DNA of 64,000 bases from Streptosporangiales bacterium. Its GTDB lineage: Bacteria > Actinomycetota > Actinomycetes > Streptosporangiales > WHST01. The notes beneath the pieces were generated by a model, which was given only the letters and a program-made list of their open reading frames with translations, was not told the origin of the DNA and did not search any database. The stretch lies in assembly GCA_009379955.1 (NCBI GenBank), contig WHST01000018.1:1-64000 (forward strand), written 5' to 3'. Shown here piece by piece: positions 1-10,800 of this stretch (its first letter is position 1; the number at the start of each line of letters is the position of its first letter). The position numbers and the translations under genes are program-made.

Positions 1-57
1 CACGCCGGCACGGTGAACCGGCCGGGCCTCGGGGCTGATCCGCGGCCGGTCACCAGC

Positions 58-186
58 TCAGACGTTGTTCCAGACGGGGACGTGGTACTTCTCGGCGAGG
101 CACATCGGGCACGGGAGCCGGTTGCCGTGCGGCTCGCACCGTTCGTCCGTGTCGTCGTCGATCGGTGCCGTCTGTTCCTCGCTCAC
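58..186 (-). CDS. 42-aa Cys/His microprotein (zinc-ribbon-like)
   Basis: A GTG start with a GGGGG Shine-Dalgarno about 7 bases upstream opens a 42-residue frame ending in TGA. An acidic N-terminus (residues 3-15) is followed by the pattern C17-x2-H20-x5-C26-x2-C29, spacing that could hold one metal ion. The tail VPVWNNV is hydrophobic. The gene lies 99 bases beyond the XRE/DUF5753 gene on the same strand and has a copy of the AAGTTGCC motif (277-284) in the gap, so it may be co-regulated with that cluster. A second in-frame GTG lies 18 bases upstream. Function unknown. Small proteins next to DUF5753 regulators are common in actinomycetes (usually DUF397), but this one is not obviously DUF397. 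The Cys/His pattern and the ribosome-binding site are the reasons for calling it real. Confidence 0.6.
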   Translation of the reverse strand: MSEEQTAPIDDDTDERCEPHGNRLPCPMCLAEKYHVPVWNNV

Positions 187-285
187 TGCTGTTCCCCCAG
201 TCACTCCCAGACGAGATCGCGCTTCATGTCCGCGACGGTATGTGGGGCGCTCGGGGGCGGGCTACGAGTGTGCCGAAAGTTGCCC

Positions 286-1155
286 CTACGGGGCGAGCGA
301 CTCCGCGGCGCTGGCGATCAGGGCGCGAGCCGCCGCTCCATGCACAGCGGTCGCGGCGAGAGCGTCGAACTCGTCGCGGTACAGCGCGAGCTCGGATGGC
401 GTGGTGATCTGGAGGTAGCCGGAGACCAGCTCCACGTTGACTTTCCTCCAGCCGGGTCCTTCCATCATTGCGAACCCCTCACACGGCCAGCGCAGCGGGC
501 GATCGACGTCCGACGGAATGATGCCGAGAGAGACCGACGGGTAGGACATCACCGCACGGAGGTGCTTCAGCTGGGCGCGATGGACGTCAGGGACGCACAC
601 GCGATGATGTAGCACCTGTTCTTCCACCACGAACAGCCAACGGGCGTCGGGTCGATGGAGCACATGTTGGCGATCCATCCGCTCGACGACAGCCTCCGCG
701 ACGTCATCACCACTGAGACCGAGAAGGTCATTCACGGACTCCAACGCGGTTGCTGTGTAGTTCGCGATTTGTAGAAGCCCCGGCACGACCATCGGCTGGT
801 AGCAGCGGTAGAGGCGGACCTGTTCAAACTCCGAGCGTACGGACTCCTGTGCCTGTTTCAACCCGGCGCGGTGCAGGCGCTGCATCGTCGTCCACATGCC
901 GGCAGCAGTCGATCGCTCGGCCAGCAGCTCCTCTGTCCGTTCCGGTGAGACCCCGCAGATCTGGCACCACGTCGACAGGTCCACCGCCGAGATCGGGCGG
1001 ACGCCATGCTCGACCCGGCTGATCTTCTGCGGGCGCCAGCCCGCCTCGGCGGCGAGTGCCCGTGCCGTTAGTCCAGCTCGCTCCCGAACCTCCCGTAGCT
1101 GGACGACGAGGGCTTGTCGGGCGGCCTGCGCGCTGGAGGAGCTGGACGACGGCAC
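286..1155 (-). CDS. XRE-family regulator with DUF5753 domain
   Basis: The 289-aa product has a Ser-rich start, then a Cro/CI-type helix-turn-helix (about residues 18-70, with ERAGLTARALAAEAGW and KISRVEHG typical of XRE). The remainder (about 100-278) matches the DUF5753 ligand/partner domain by its EFEQVRLYRCYQPMVVPGLLQ segment, the RMDRQ motif and the LGIIP segment. This is the Scr1/WhiJ-like class found in dozens of paralogues in sporulating actinomycetes, usually paired with small DUF397 or DUF6879 proteins and thought to work as switch-like regulator pairs. It follows the DUF6879-type gene by 13 bases, so the two are probably one transcript. The stop codon lies in a short GC palindrome (CCCCTACGGGG, 283-293). 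DNA target and ligand are unknown; the TTGCC repeats nearby are an inferred operator. Confidence 0.9.
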   Translation of the reverse strand: MPSSSSSSAQAARQALVVQLREVRERAGLTARALAAEAGWRPQKISRVEHGVRPISAVDLSTWCQICGVSPERTEELLAERSTAAGMWTTMQRLHRAGLKQAQESVRSEFEQVRLYRCYQPMVVPGLLQIANYTATALESVNDLLGLSGDDVAEAVVERMDRQHVLHRPDARWLFVVEEQVLHHRVCVPDVHRAQLKHLRAVMSYPSVSLGIIPSDVDRPLRWPCEGFAMMEGPGWRKVNVELVSGYLQITTPSELALYRDEFDALAATAVHGAAARALIASAAESLAP

Positions 1156-1168
1156 GGGTGGGGGGCCG

Positions 1169-1945
1169 TCAGTCCGGCTGGAACTCGCCGTGCAGGATGC
1201 CGTGCTCCCATGCGGCGTCGAAAGCGGCGATCGTCTGTGCGACCACGGCCGGATCGTTGGTCAGCTCGTCGCCGTGGTCGATCAGACCCTCACCCTCGGG
1301 GTCGGGTGACAGATGGTGGAACTTCACGGTCCGCCGGTCGAACAACCAGAGGTCGTTGCCCGGCAGCAGCAGCCCGGAGGCGCGGCGGCGGGGCAGCCAC
1401 CGCACCTCCTCGCCCGCCTCGACGTTCACCGCGGTGGTGATGTGGTGCTCCCACCTCAGGTAGTCCGTCAGCGGCTCGGGAACGACCCGCAACCGCCGCC
1501 AGGTCACGCCACGTGCAACGGATTCCCGGACCAGCTCGTGCCACTTCTCCGCTTCTGCTGGCAGGACAGCATCGCCACGTTGCCCTTCCCGCCACCGTAG
1601 GTAGGCAGGGTCGTCGTGGCCGTAGTGCTCGCGCATCTCCAAGTGGGCGAGCGACCGTTGGGTCGCGCCGACCAGCTTGGCGAACGTCGGTCGTCCCGGT
1701 CCCTGGCGGCCCTTCTCGTAGGTGCCGCCTGCGGCCTCCGCGATGATCGGCCACATCCGAGCGGGCATCCGGAACACGCCCTCATCCGCGGCAATCGCGG
1801 TGTGCTCCGATACGTACGCGATGGTGGCGGGGTCGGTGACCTTCTTGCCGACGAACAGTCCGTCGCCGCTCTCGTCGTCCACGAGTACCGCCGGGCACTT
1901 CTCAGCTGGGCTGTCAGGATCCGTACCTACGAGGTCGAGTGCCAT
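1169..1945 (-). CDS. DUF6879-type protein with N-terminal TDPDSPAEKCP domain
   Basis: Start is the ATG at 1945, preceded by GGAGG at 8-bp spacing; a further upstream ATG would add 19 residues but lacks a good site. The 258-aa product has two parts. Residues 1-65 (LVGTDPDSPAEKCPAVLVDD to MWPIIAEAA) resemble a small actinomycete protein that I recall as a separate ORF beside XRE/DUF5753 genes. Residues about 75-255 carry DUF6879 hallmarks: FAKLVGATQRSLAHLEMRE, the WRRLRVVPEPLTDYLRWE stretch, VRWLPRRRASGLLLPGNDLW and VKFHHLSPD. The gene is 13 bp upstream of the XRE gene in the same direction. No catalytic residues are evident; a regulatory or partner role with the XRE protein is inferred from context only. 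Confidence 0.8.
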   Translation of the reverse strand: MALDLVGTDPDSPAEKCPAVLVDDESGDGLFVGKKVTDPATIAYVSEHTAIAADEGVFRMPARMWPIIAEAAGGTYEKGRQGPGRPTFAKLVGATQRSLAHLEMREHYGHDDPAYLRWREGQRGDAVLPAEAEKWHELVRESVARGVTWRRLRVVPEPLTDYLRWEHHITTAVNVEAGEEVRWLPRRRASGLLLPGNDLWLFDRRTVKFHHLSPDPEGEGLIDHGDELTNDPAVVAQTIAAFDAAWEHGILHGEFQPD

Positions 1946-1964
1946 GGTCGACGCCTCCATGTCT

Positions 1965-2046
1965 GGTTGCCGGGAGTTGCCCCCCACGCAACCGACCCTC
2001 ACCGCACCCGGTCAAGGAAGTTGCCAGAAGTTGCCCCTGGTTGCTC
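1965..2046. promoter_or_regulatory. 10-bp-phased TTGCC direct repeats (candidate operator)
   Basis: TTGCC occurs at 1967, 1977, 2021 and 2031, with TTGCT at 2041. Within each group the spacing is exactly 10 bp, one helical turn, and the best copies read AAGTTGCC. A further AAGTTGCC lies at 277-284, just upstream of the 42-aa gene. The array is directly upstream of the DUF6879/XRE transcription unit, so a site for the XRE regulator is the simplest reading. This is inferred; no binding motif for this regulator is known to me. Confidence 0.5.
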
Positions 2047-2098
2047 GGCAAGCATCGTTGTGCTGCCTGACGACGTCAAGAGCGTCCGTCGCCGCACC

Positions 2099-2148
2099 GT
2101 TGCGTCCGAGTAACCGGTGGCCATGGCGACCACTTACTCGGACGCAAC
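2099..2148. repeat. 50-bp near-perfect palindrome
   Basis: Two 15-bp arms (GTTGCGTCCGAGTAA, 2099-2113, and its reverse complement, 2134-2148) flank a 20-bp centre that is itself palindromic around GCCATGGC. Only 3 of 25 pairs mismatch. It lies between divergent genes, so it is not at the 3' end of any gene seen here. It could be a dimeric operator, a REP-like element or an orphan terminator. No second copy was noticed in this window. Confidence 0.75.
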
Positions 2149-2246
2149 GACCGGCGAGACCGCCGAGTAGGCTGTGCGCTCGAACCGACCGGTACCTTGA
2201 CGCCGTGGCCGTACGCGTGGCGCGGGACTGAAGCGGAAGGTACGTG

Positions 2247-3161
2247 ATGTCCGAGCCAGCGCCTCGGCCGCAGGCCGAGCGGCCCGGCCGCCTCACCGTC
2301 GGCGTCGTCGGCGCCGGCCGGGTGGGTGCGGTGCTCGGGGCGGCGCTGCAGCGCGCGGGTCACCGGGTCGTGGCCGTCGCGGCCACGTCGGAGGCGTCGC
2401 GCACCCGGGCCGAGGCGATGCTCCCCGGCGCCGAGATCCTCCCGGCACGCGACGTCGTCGCCGGTGCCGACCTCGCGCTGCTGTCGGTACCCGACGACGT
2501 GCTGCCCGACCTGGTCACCGGGCTCGTCGACGTCGGCGCGGTACGCGAGGGGCAGCTGCTCGCACACACCAGCGGTCGGCACGGCATCGGCGTCCTCGAG
2601 CCGGCGCTACGGGTGGGCGCCCTGCCGCTCGCACTGCACCCGGTCACCGCGCTCACCGGCACCTCCCTCGACCTCGGCCGGCTGTCCGGCTGCTGCTTCG
2701 GTGTCACCGCGCCGGACGTCCTGCGACCGATCGCCGAGGCGTTGGTGATCGAGATGGGCGGCGAGCCGGTGTGGGTGCCCGAGGAGCACCGCCCGCTCTA
2801 CCACGCCGCGCTCACCGTCGCGTCCGACCACCTCGTGACACTGGTGGCGCAGGCGGCCGACCTGCTGCAGCAGGCGGAGGTCGCCGACCCCAGGCGGCTG
2901 CTCGCGCCGCTGGTGTCCGCCGCCGTCGACCAGGCGCTCGCCGTGCCCGACGTCACGGCCGGTCCCGTCGCCCGTGGTGACGTGACGACCGTCGCGGCGC
3001 ACCGCGCCGAGCTCGACCGCACGTCGCGCGAGGCCGCCGCGGCGTACGTGACGCTCGCCCGCCTCGCCGCCGACCGTGCGCTCGCAGCGGGAGCGCTGGC
3101 ACCCGACCAGGCCGAGGCACTCCTCGACGTGCTCGCCGCCCCCACCGACAGGGAGGCCTGA
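2247..3161 (+). CDS. Rossmann-fold DUF2520 protein (reductase-like)
   Basis: The 304-aa product begins with a NAD(P)-binding glycine motif GVVGAGRVG (about residues 17-25), then VAVAATSE and a LLSVPDD strand end, as in ketopantoate reductase and ProC-like folds. The C-terminal half is helical and matches DUF2520 (HTSGRHG, LALHPVTALTG, AALTVASDHLVTLV). Start is ATG 2247, which sits 6 bases after GGAAGG; a GTG immediately upstream is too close to that site. In many actinobacteria this gene precedes panC and panD, which suggested a pantothenate link; here it is followed after 6 bp by the pantothenate kinase gene with no panC or panD between. Substrate is not established for the family. Confidence 0.85.
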   Translation: MSEPAPRPQAERPGRLTVGVVGAGRVGAVLGAALQRAGHRVVAVAATSEASRTRAEAMLPGAEILPARDVVAGADLALLSVPDDVLPDLVTGLVDVGAVREGQLLAHTSGRHGIGVLEPALRVGALPLALHPVTALTGTSLDLGRLSGCCFGVTAPDVLRPIAEALVIEMGGEPVWVPEEHRPLYHAALTVASDHLVTLVAQAADLLQQAEVADPRRLLAPLVSAAVDQALAVPDVTAGPVARGDVTTVAAHRAELDRTSREAAAAYVTLARLAADRALAAGALAPDQAEALLDVLAAPTDREA

Positions 3162-3167
3162 GCCGGC

Positions 3168-3971
3168 ATGCTCCTCACCATCGACGTCGGCAACAGCAAC
3201 ACTGTGCTCGGCCTGTTCGAGGGCGCCGTGATGGCCGAGAAGTGGCGCATCGCCACCGACCCGCTGCGCACGGCGGACGAGCTTGCCGTCGTCCTGCAGG
3301 GCCTGCTCGCGCAGTACCCCGAGCCGGGCGGTGCCGAGGTCACCGGCATCTCGCTGTGCTCCACCGTGCCCAACGTGCTGCAGCAGGTGCGTCAGCTGTG
3401 CAGCCGCTACTTCGCCGACGTCCCCACGGTGATCGTCGAGCCGGGGATCAAGACCGGCGTGCCGATCCGTTACGACAACCCGCGCGAGGTCGGCGCCGAC
3501 CGCATCATGAACTCCCTCGCCGCGCACGAGCTGTACGGCGGCCCCGCCATCGTGGTCGACTTCGGCACCTCGACGAACTTCGACGTCGTCTCCGGCCGCG
3601 GCGAGTTCCTCGGCGGCGCGCTCGCTCCCGGCATCGAGATCTCGCTCGACGCGCTCGCGGGCCGCGCCGCCCAGCTGCTCAAGGTCGAGCTGCGCCGGCC
3701 GCGGTCGGTCGTGGGCAAGTCGACGGTCGAGGCGCTGCAGTCCGGCATCCTGTACGGCTTCGTCGGTCTCGTCGACGGCATCGTCGAACGGATGATCACC
3801 GAGCTCGGCCTCCCCGCGGGCGACGTCACGGTGATCGCCACCGGCGGCCTCGCGCCGACCATCGTGCCCGAGTCGCGCACGATCACCGTGCACGACCCGT
3901 GGCTCACCCTCGTCGGCCTGCGCCTGGTCTGGGAGCGCAACGTCGGTTCCGAGAGCCACGCGGCCTCCTGA
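3168..3971 (+). CDS. coaX: type III pantothenate kinase
   Basis: CoaX phosphorylates pantothenate, the first step from vitamin B5 to coenzyme A. The 267-aa length is typical. Visible signatures are the N-terminal phosphate motif DVGNSNTVLGLF (residues 6-17), the DFGTSTNFDVVS motif (about 129-140) of the ASKHA fold, and GGALAPGIEIS. The variant TSTNFD replaces the more common TATTFD, still within the acidic/hydroxyl pattern. The gene starts 6 bp after the DUF2520 gene, so they are co-transcribed. Type III kinases are not inhibited by CoA and do not act on pantothenamide antimetabolites; that is family knowledge, not visible here. Confidence 0.95.
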   Translation: MLLTIDVGNSNTVLGLFEGAVMAEKWRIATDPLRTADELAVVLQGLLAQYPEPGGAEVTGISLCSTVPNVLQQVRQLCSRYFADVPTVIVEPGIKTGVPIRYDNPREVGADRIMNSLAAHELYGGPAIVVDFGTSTNFDVVSGRGEFLGGALAPGIEISLDALAGRAAQLLKVELRRPRSVVGKSTVEALQSGILYGFVGLVDGIVERMITELGLPAGDVTVIATGGLAPTIVPESRTITVHDPWLTLVGLRLVWERNVGSESHAAS

Positions 3972-4037
3972 CGCCGGCAACCGGCGCCCGGGTAATCGGG
4001 TCGCGGGGCCGTCGGGGCCCGGCTATAGCCTGGCGGG

Positions 4038-5536
<1,499 letters not shown>

Positions 5537-5537
<1 letters not shown>

Positions 5538-5692
5538 TGGTCGACGTGCTCGTGGCCCTTCTGCCACCCGGAGTCATGGCGGGGGTCGTCATCGCTTTCG
5601 TGGTCTGGGTATTCCGTCAGCGGTCGAAAAAGGACGCCGAGGATCACCTGCAGAACCCCTCGCACCCCGATGAGGACCGCACTAAGCGCTGA
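5537..5692 (+). CDS. 51-aa single-span membrane microprotein coupled to lysS
   Basis: An ATG overlapping the lysS stop (TAATG) begins a 51-residue protein. A hydrophobic stretch of about 20 residues (VALLPPGVMAGVVIAFVVWV) is followed by the basic stop-transfer FRQRSKK and a polar tail rich in D, E and K. The predicted topology is one transmembrane helix with a cytoplasmic tail. The overlap suggests translational coupling with LysRS. I do not recognise a family; small single-span proteins downstream of lysS occur in related genomes as hypothetical proteins. No function can be assigned. Confidence 0.7.
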
Positions 5693-5781
5693 ATCCCTCG
5701 GTGTGCCGTCTCCAGATTTGCGTTCCCGAGTGATTTACTGTTTCCTAGGCGGGACGATTTCAGGGAGCGAAGGGAAGCCCA

Positions 5782-6120
5782 GTGGCGCAGAAGGTCATGA
5801 CCCTACTCGTCTGCGATCTCCACGGTGACGAGACCGAGGGCGTCGAGACGATCGCCTTCGGCCTGGAGGGCAGTGCGTACGAGGTCGACGTGTGCAAGAA
5901 GCACGCGAAGGAGATCAGAGACGCGGTCGGCAGGTATGTGCCCGCCGCGCGCAAGGTGACAGCCCGGTCGGTCGGACGTGGCCGGGGCCGCCGCGGCTCG
6001 AAGGTCGCCGGCGCCTCCACCGCGGACGTCCGCACCTGGGCGATCGACAGCGGCTACGACGTGGGCGAGCGGGGCCGCATCCCCGCCGCCGTCGTCGACG
6101 CGTACCGCGCGGCACACTGA
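5782..6120 (+). CDS. lsr2: Lsr2-family nucleoid-associated protein
   Basis: Lsr2 is the actinobacterial H-NS analogue: it bridges DNA and silences AT-rich, often acquired, genes. This 112-aa protein has the N-terminal dimerisation domain (residues 1-58, TIAFGLEGSAYEVDVCKKHA) and a basic linker with GRGRGRRGS. The C-terminal DNA-binding domain STADVRTWAIDSGYDVGERGRIPAAVVDAY contains the RGR minor-groove hook. Start is a GTG, with GGGAGCGAAGGGAAG upstream. A perfect 16-bp stem terminator follows. The order lysS-lsr2-clpC is conserved in actinobacteria. The Cys residues in the N-terminal part are not usual in mycobacterial Lsr2 but the fold signature is clear. Confidence 0.96.
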   Translation: MAQKVMTLLVCDLHGDETEGVETIAFGLEGSAYEVDVCKKHAKEIRDAVGRYVPAARKVTARSVGRGRGRRGSKVAGASTADVRTWAIDSGYDVGERGRIPAAVVDAYRAAH

Positions 6121-6134
6121 CCGACGCGACGTCA

Positions 6135-6169
6135 CAGGGCCTGCACGAGGTCGCCTCGTGCAGGCCCTG
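6135..6169 (+). terminator. Lsr2 terminator hairpin
   Basis: A perfect 16-bp stem (CAGGGCCTGCACGAGG, 6135-6150, and its complement, 6154-6169) closes a TCG loop, 14 bases after the lsr2 stop. There is no U-tract, as is usual in actinomycetes. Confidence 0.85.
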
Positions 6170-6456
6170 CGCACGGCCGGGTGCCGGACCCGGGACCGCT
6201 TCGTCACGCGGAATGCCTATCCTGTGACGCTATGTGATGATCCTGGCCCGCCGCCGTTCGCTCGGCGCGTAACGCGAAGACTCGGTGACCGGAACATGGT
6301 CAATTCGCGACCTGTTGTGGTCAGCATGGGAGAAGCACCCGCACGTGCGCCGTTAGCAGGATGCACGGGCGGGTGGCCAGCACCGAACGATTAGCATGCA
6401 GCGGGAAGGGCGCCGGCCTCCCGGCACCACCCCCACCGCGCCGAGGGAGCGGACTG
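6170..6456 (+). other. clpC upstream region
   Basis: About 290 bases without a credible gene. It contains the ClgR-type box at 6256-6269, so the clpC promoter should lie here, and the site GGGAGCGG just before the clpC ATG. Frames that read into clpC from further upstream (TTAGCATGCAGCGGG region) have no ribosome-binding site and no family similarity. Confidence 0.6.
6256..6269 (+). promoter_or_regulatory. ClgR-type operator upstream of clpC
   Basis: The sequence GTTCGC-N5-GCG matches exactly the ClgR consensus as I recall it from Streptomyces and Corynebacterium. ClgR activates clpP1P2, clpC and other proteolysis genes there. The site is 188 bp upstream of the clpC start. The clgR gene is not in this window. 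Confidence 0.65.
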
Positions 6457-8955
<2,499 letters not shown>

Positions 8956-8972
8956 CACCGCACGGAGCCGCA

Positions 8973-9010
8973 CGAGGGCCCGCATCCGATCCGTCGGGTG
9001 CGGGCCCTCG
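8973..9010 (+). terminator. clpC terminator hairpin
   Basis: A 17-bp stem (8973-8989 with 8994-9010, one G-U pair) closes a TCCG loop, 18 bases after the clpC stop. No U-tract. Confidence 0.85.
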
Positions 9011-9026
9011 TCGTCGCGGTTACCGC

Positions 9027-9055
9027 TTGCACAGTACTGCGCTATATGGAATAGT
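9027..9055 (+). promoter_or_regulatory. candidate promoter of the padR operon
   Basis: TTGCAC (9027-9032) and AATAGT (9050-9055) are separated by 17 bp and lie 29 bases before the padR GTG. The AT-rich segment CGCTATATGGAATAG overlaps the -10 and is the likely place for PadR autoregulation; no clean dyad was found. Confidence 0.5.
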
Positions 9056-9083
9056 CCCCCGTGCGCCATAGAGGAGGGCAGCG

Positions 9084-9431
9084 GTGGACACGAGCCAGTT
9101 GTTGAAGGGTGTGCTCGACGTCGCCGTGCTCGCCGTGCTCAGGGGTGAGGACGGCTACGGCTACGACGTCCTCCGCCGGCTGCGGCAACAGGGCATCGCG
9201 GAGGTGGGCGACGCCTCGGTGTACGGCACGCTGCGCCGACTCTACGGCCAGGGTGCGCTCACGACCTACGTCGTGCCCAGCGAAGAGGGTCCGCACCGCA
9301 AGTACTACGCACTCAACGACACGGGCAGGTCGGTCCTGGAGTCGTCGAGCACGACCTGGCGCCAGTTCTCCGACACGATGACCCGGTTGCTCGACGGCAC
9401 GGAGGCTGGGCGAACGGAGGTCATCCGATGA
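9084..9431 (+). CDS. PadR-family transcriptional regulator
   Basis: The 115-aa product is a PadR winged-helix repressor: LLKGVLDVAVLAVLRGEDGYGYDVLRRL, then the recognition region ASVYGTLRRLYGQGALTTYVV and the wing segment RKYYALNDTGR. Start is GTG preceded by GAGGAGGGCAG. It overlaps the next gene by 4 bp (ATGA), an arrangement typical of PadR/HAAS-domain pairs, in which PadR controls the membrane partner. The inducer is unknown. The short C-terminal helix marks subfamily 2. Confidence 0.93.
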   Translation: MDTSQLLKGVLDVAVLAVLRGEDGYGYDVLRRLRQQGIAEVGDASVYGTLRRLYGQGALTTYVVPSEEGPHRKYYALNDTGRSVLESSSTTWRQFSDTMTRLLDGTEAGRTEVIR

Positions 9432-10453
9432 CGGTGACGCAGGCCGCCGAGGCCGTGCGGCGCTACGCGGCCGAGGTCAGGCAGGCGCTGTCCGACATCC
9501 CGGAGGCCGAGCTCGGCGAGCTGGGCGAGGACCTCGACGGGCACCTCGCCGAGGTGGGCGCCGAGATCGGCGACGACGTCCCGTACGAGGCCATGGTCGA
9601 ACGCCTCGGCACACCCGCGGAGTACGCCGCCGAGCTGCGGCAGGCGGCCGGCCTCCCGGCGGCCGGCAACGCGCCGGACAGCCGGCCAGGAGTCGGCTGG
9701 CGCGTCGCCGGCTGGTGGTGGCTGTGCGCGCAGATCGTCGCGACGCTGCCCTTCCTCGGCCTCGCCGGCCTCGCGGGCGGCGCCCCCGAGGCCGTGGTCC
9801 TGGCCCTGATCCTCGCCGTGGCCGCCTGGGGGGCGGCGCTGCTGGCCCTGAGCATCGGCTCGCGACGTCTCGCGCGGTGGTCCGACATCGTCGCCACCGC
9901 ACGTGAGGCACGGCGCCCCGACCACGGCGGCACGGTGCCCGGATGGGCGGTGTCGGAAGGGGTCACCACCTGGTGGCTGCGCGTCCTCGCCGTGCTGACC
10001 CTGGTCGCCTTCGTCGGCGCCGGCGCGACCGACGGAATCGCGCTCGGACTCGCCGTCGCCGTCTGGCTCGGCACCGCCGTCGGCTTCGCTATCGCATGGG
10101 GTAAGGCGCCCTGGCGGGCGTCGTACACCCAGATCGTCAAGGACCTGCCGGACGTCCGCGCCCTGCGGCGCCTGCGCGACCATCTGCACGACTGGTCACC
10201 CGGCGCCCAGGTGCTCGACTACCTCGCGTCGTTGCGCCCGGCCTGGTGGCTCGCCCGCGCCCTCGCCGCGACCGTACTCGTGGACCAGGCCCTCGGGGGT
10301 GGTCTGGTCCTCGACCTCGTCGTCTTCCTCGCGGCGGCGGTGATCTCGGTCTGGCTCGGCCGGCGCAACCGGGTCTACGCCGGGTGGAACGCCGTCACCG
10401 TTCCCGGCAACCTGCTCGCCGTCGCCGTCCTGCTCGCGCTGCTGACCTGGTGA
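9428..10453 (+). CDS. HAAS-domain multi-pass membrane protein
   Basis: Residues 1-75 form a small helical domain (AEAVRRYAAEVRQALSDIP to YAAELRQAAGLPAAG) resembling the HAAS/DUF1700 signalling domain that accompanies PadR regulators. The rest of the 341 aa holds several hydrophobic segments (about residues 95-115, 118-140, 185-225, 275-300, 315-340), predicting six or seven transmembrane helices. Basic loops suggest an internal N-terminus. It overlaps padR by 4 bp, so the pair is translationally coupled. Function is unknown; homologous pairs are thought to respond to envelope stress, which is inference from context. Confidence 0.75.
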   Translation: MTVTQAAEAVRRYAAEVRQALSDIPEAELGELGEDLDGHLAEVGAEIGDDVPYEAMVERLGTPAEYAAELRQAAGLPAAGNAPDSRPGVGWRVAGWWWLCAQIVATLPFLGLAGLAGGAPEAVVLALILAVAAWGAALLALSIGSRRLARWSDIVATAREARRPDHGGTVPGWAVSEGVTTWWLRVLAVLTLVAFVGAGATDGIALGLAVAVWLGTAVGFAIAWGKAPWRASYTQIVKDLPDVRALRRLRDHLHDWSPGAQVLDYLASLRPAWWLARALAATVLVDQALGGGLVLDLVVFLAAAVISVWLGRRNRVYAGWNAVTVPGNLLAVAVLLALLTW

Positions 10454-10601
10454 GGTGCGCCGTGCATGTCATGACCGACCCCGCCGACCGGTGCCGAGGG
10501 CGATACTGGCAGGATCGGGACGTACCGTACCGGAGGCGGGTTCCGGTACGTGCAGGGTCCCGGATGGGCGAAAACCGGTCGAATTTGATATCAGAAAGCC
10601 A

Positions 10602-10622
10602 TCGTCCACAGGCTGTGGATCG
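10602..10622. promoter_or_regulatory. inverted DnaA-box-like pair
   Basis: TCGTCCACA fits the Streptomyces DnaA-box pattern, and TGTGGATCG is the reverse complement of CGATCCACA, one mismatch from it. The two face each other across two bases, forming TCCACAGGCTGTGGA. A non-origin DnaA cluster or a chance dyad are both possible. Confidence 0.3.
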
Positions 10623-10772
10623 CGGTACCCTCATAGTCAGGATGTCCGAAACCTTCCCCAGCCTGGTGCCGCCAGGCGGCTGAAGCAACCGGATCTTCCG
10701 ATGAAGCTGCGCACATCTCGGGGCAGCGTAAGGCTTCGTCGGACTGCTCGCGCAATTGCACGCGGGCGGGCG

Positions 10773-10800
10773 GGGCGGCTCGCAGGGGCGCGAGCCGCCC
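10773..10800. terminator. bidirectional GC hairpin
   Basis: GGGCGGCTCGC (10773-10783) pairs perfectly with 10790-10800 around a 6-base loop; it is followed by CCTTCC. It lies between the convergent membrane-protein and mutY genes. Confidence 0.55.

Larger units (their letters stand above)
1946..2246. other. divergent intergenic region
   Basis: About 300 bases between the start of the DUF6879-type gene and the DUF2520 gene. It holds the phased TTGCC repeats and the 50-bp palindrome described separately, and the GGAAGG ribosome-binding site of the rightward gene. No open frame with coding character was seen. Confidence 0.7.
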
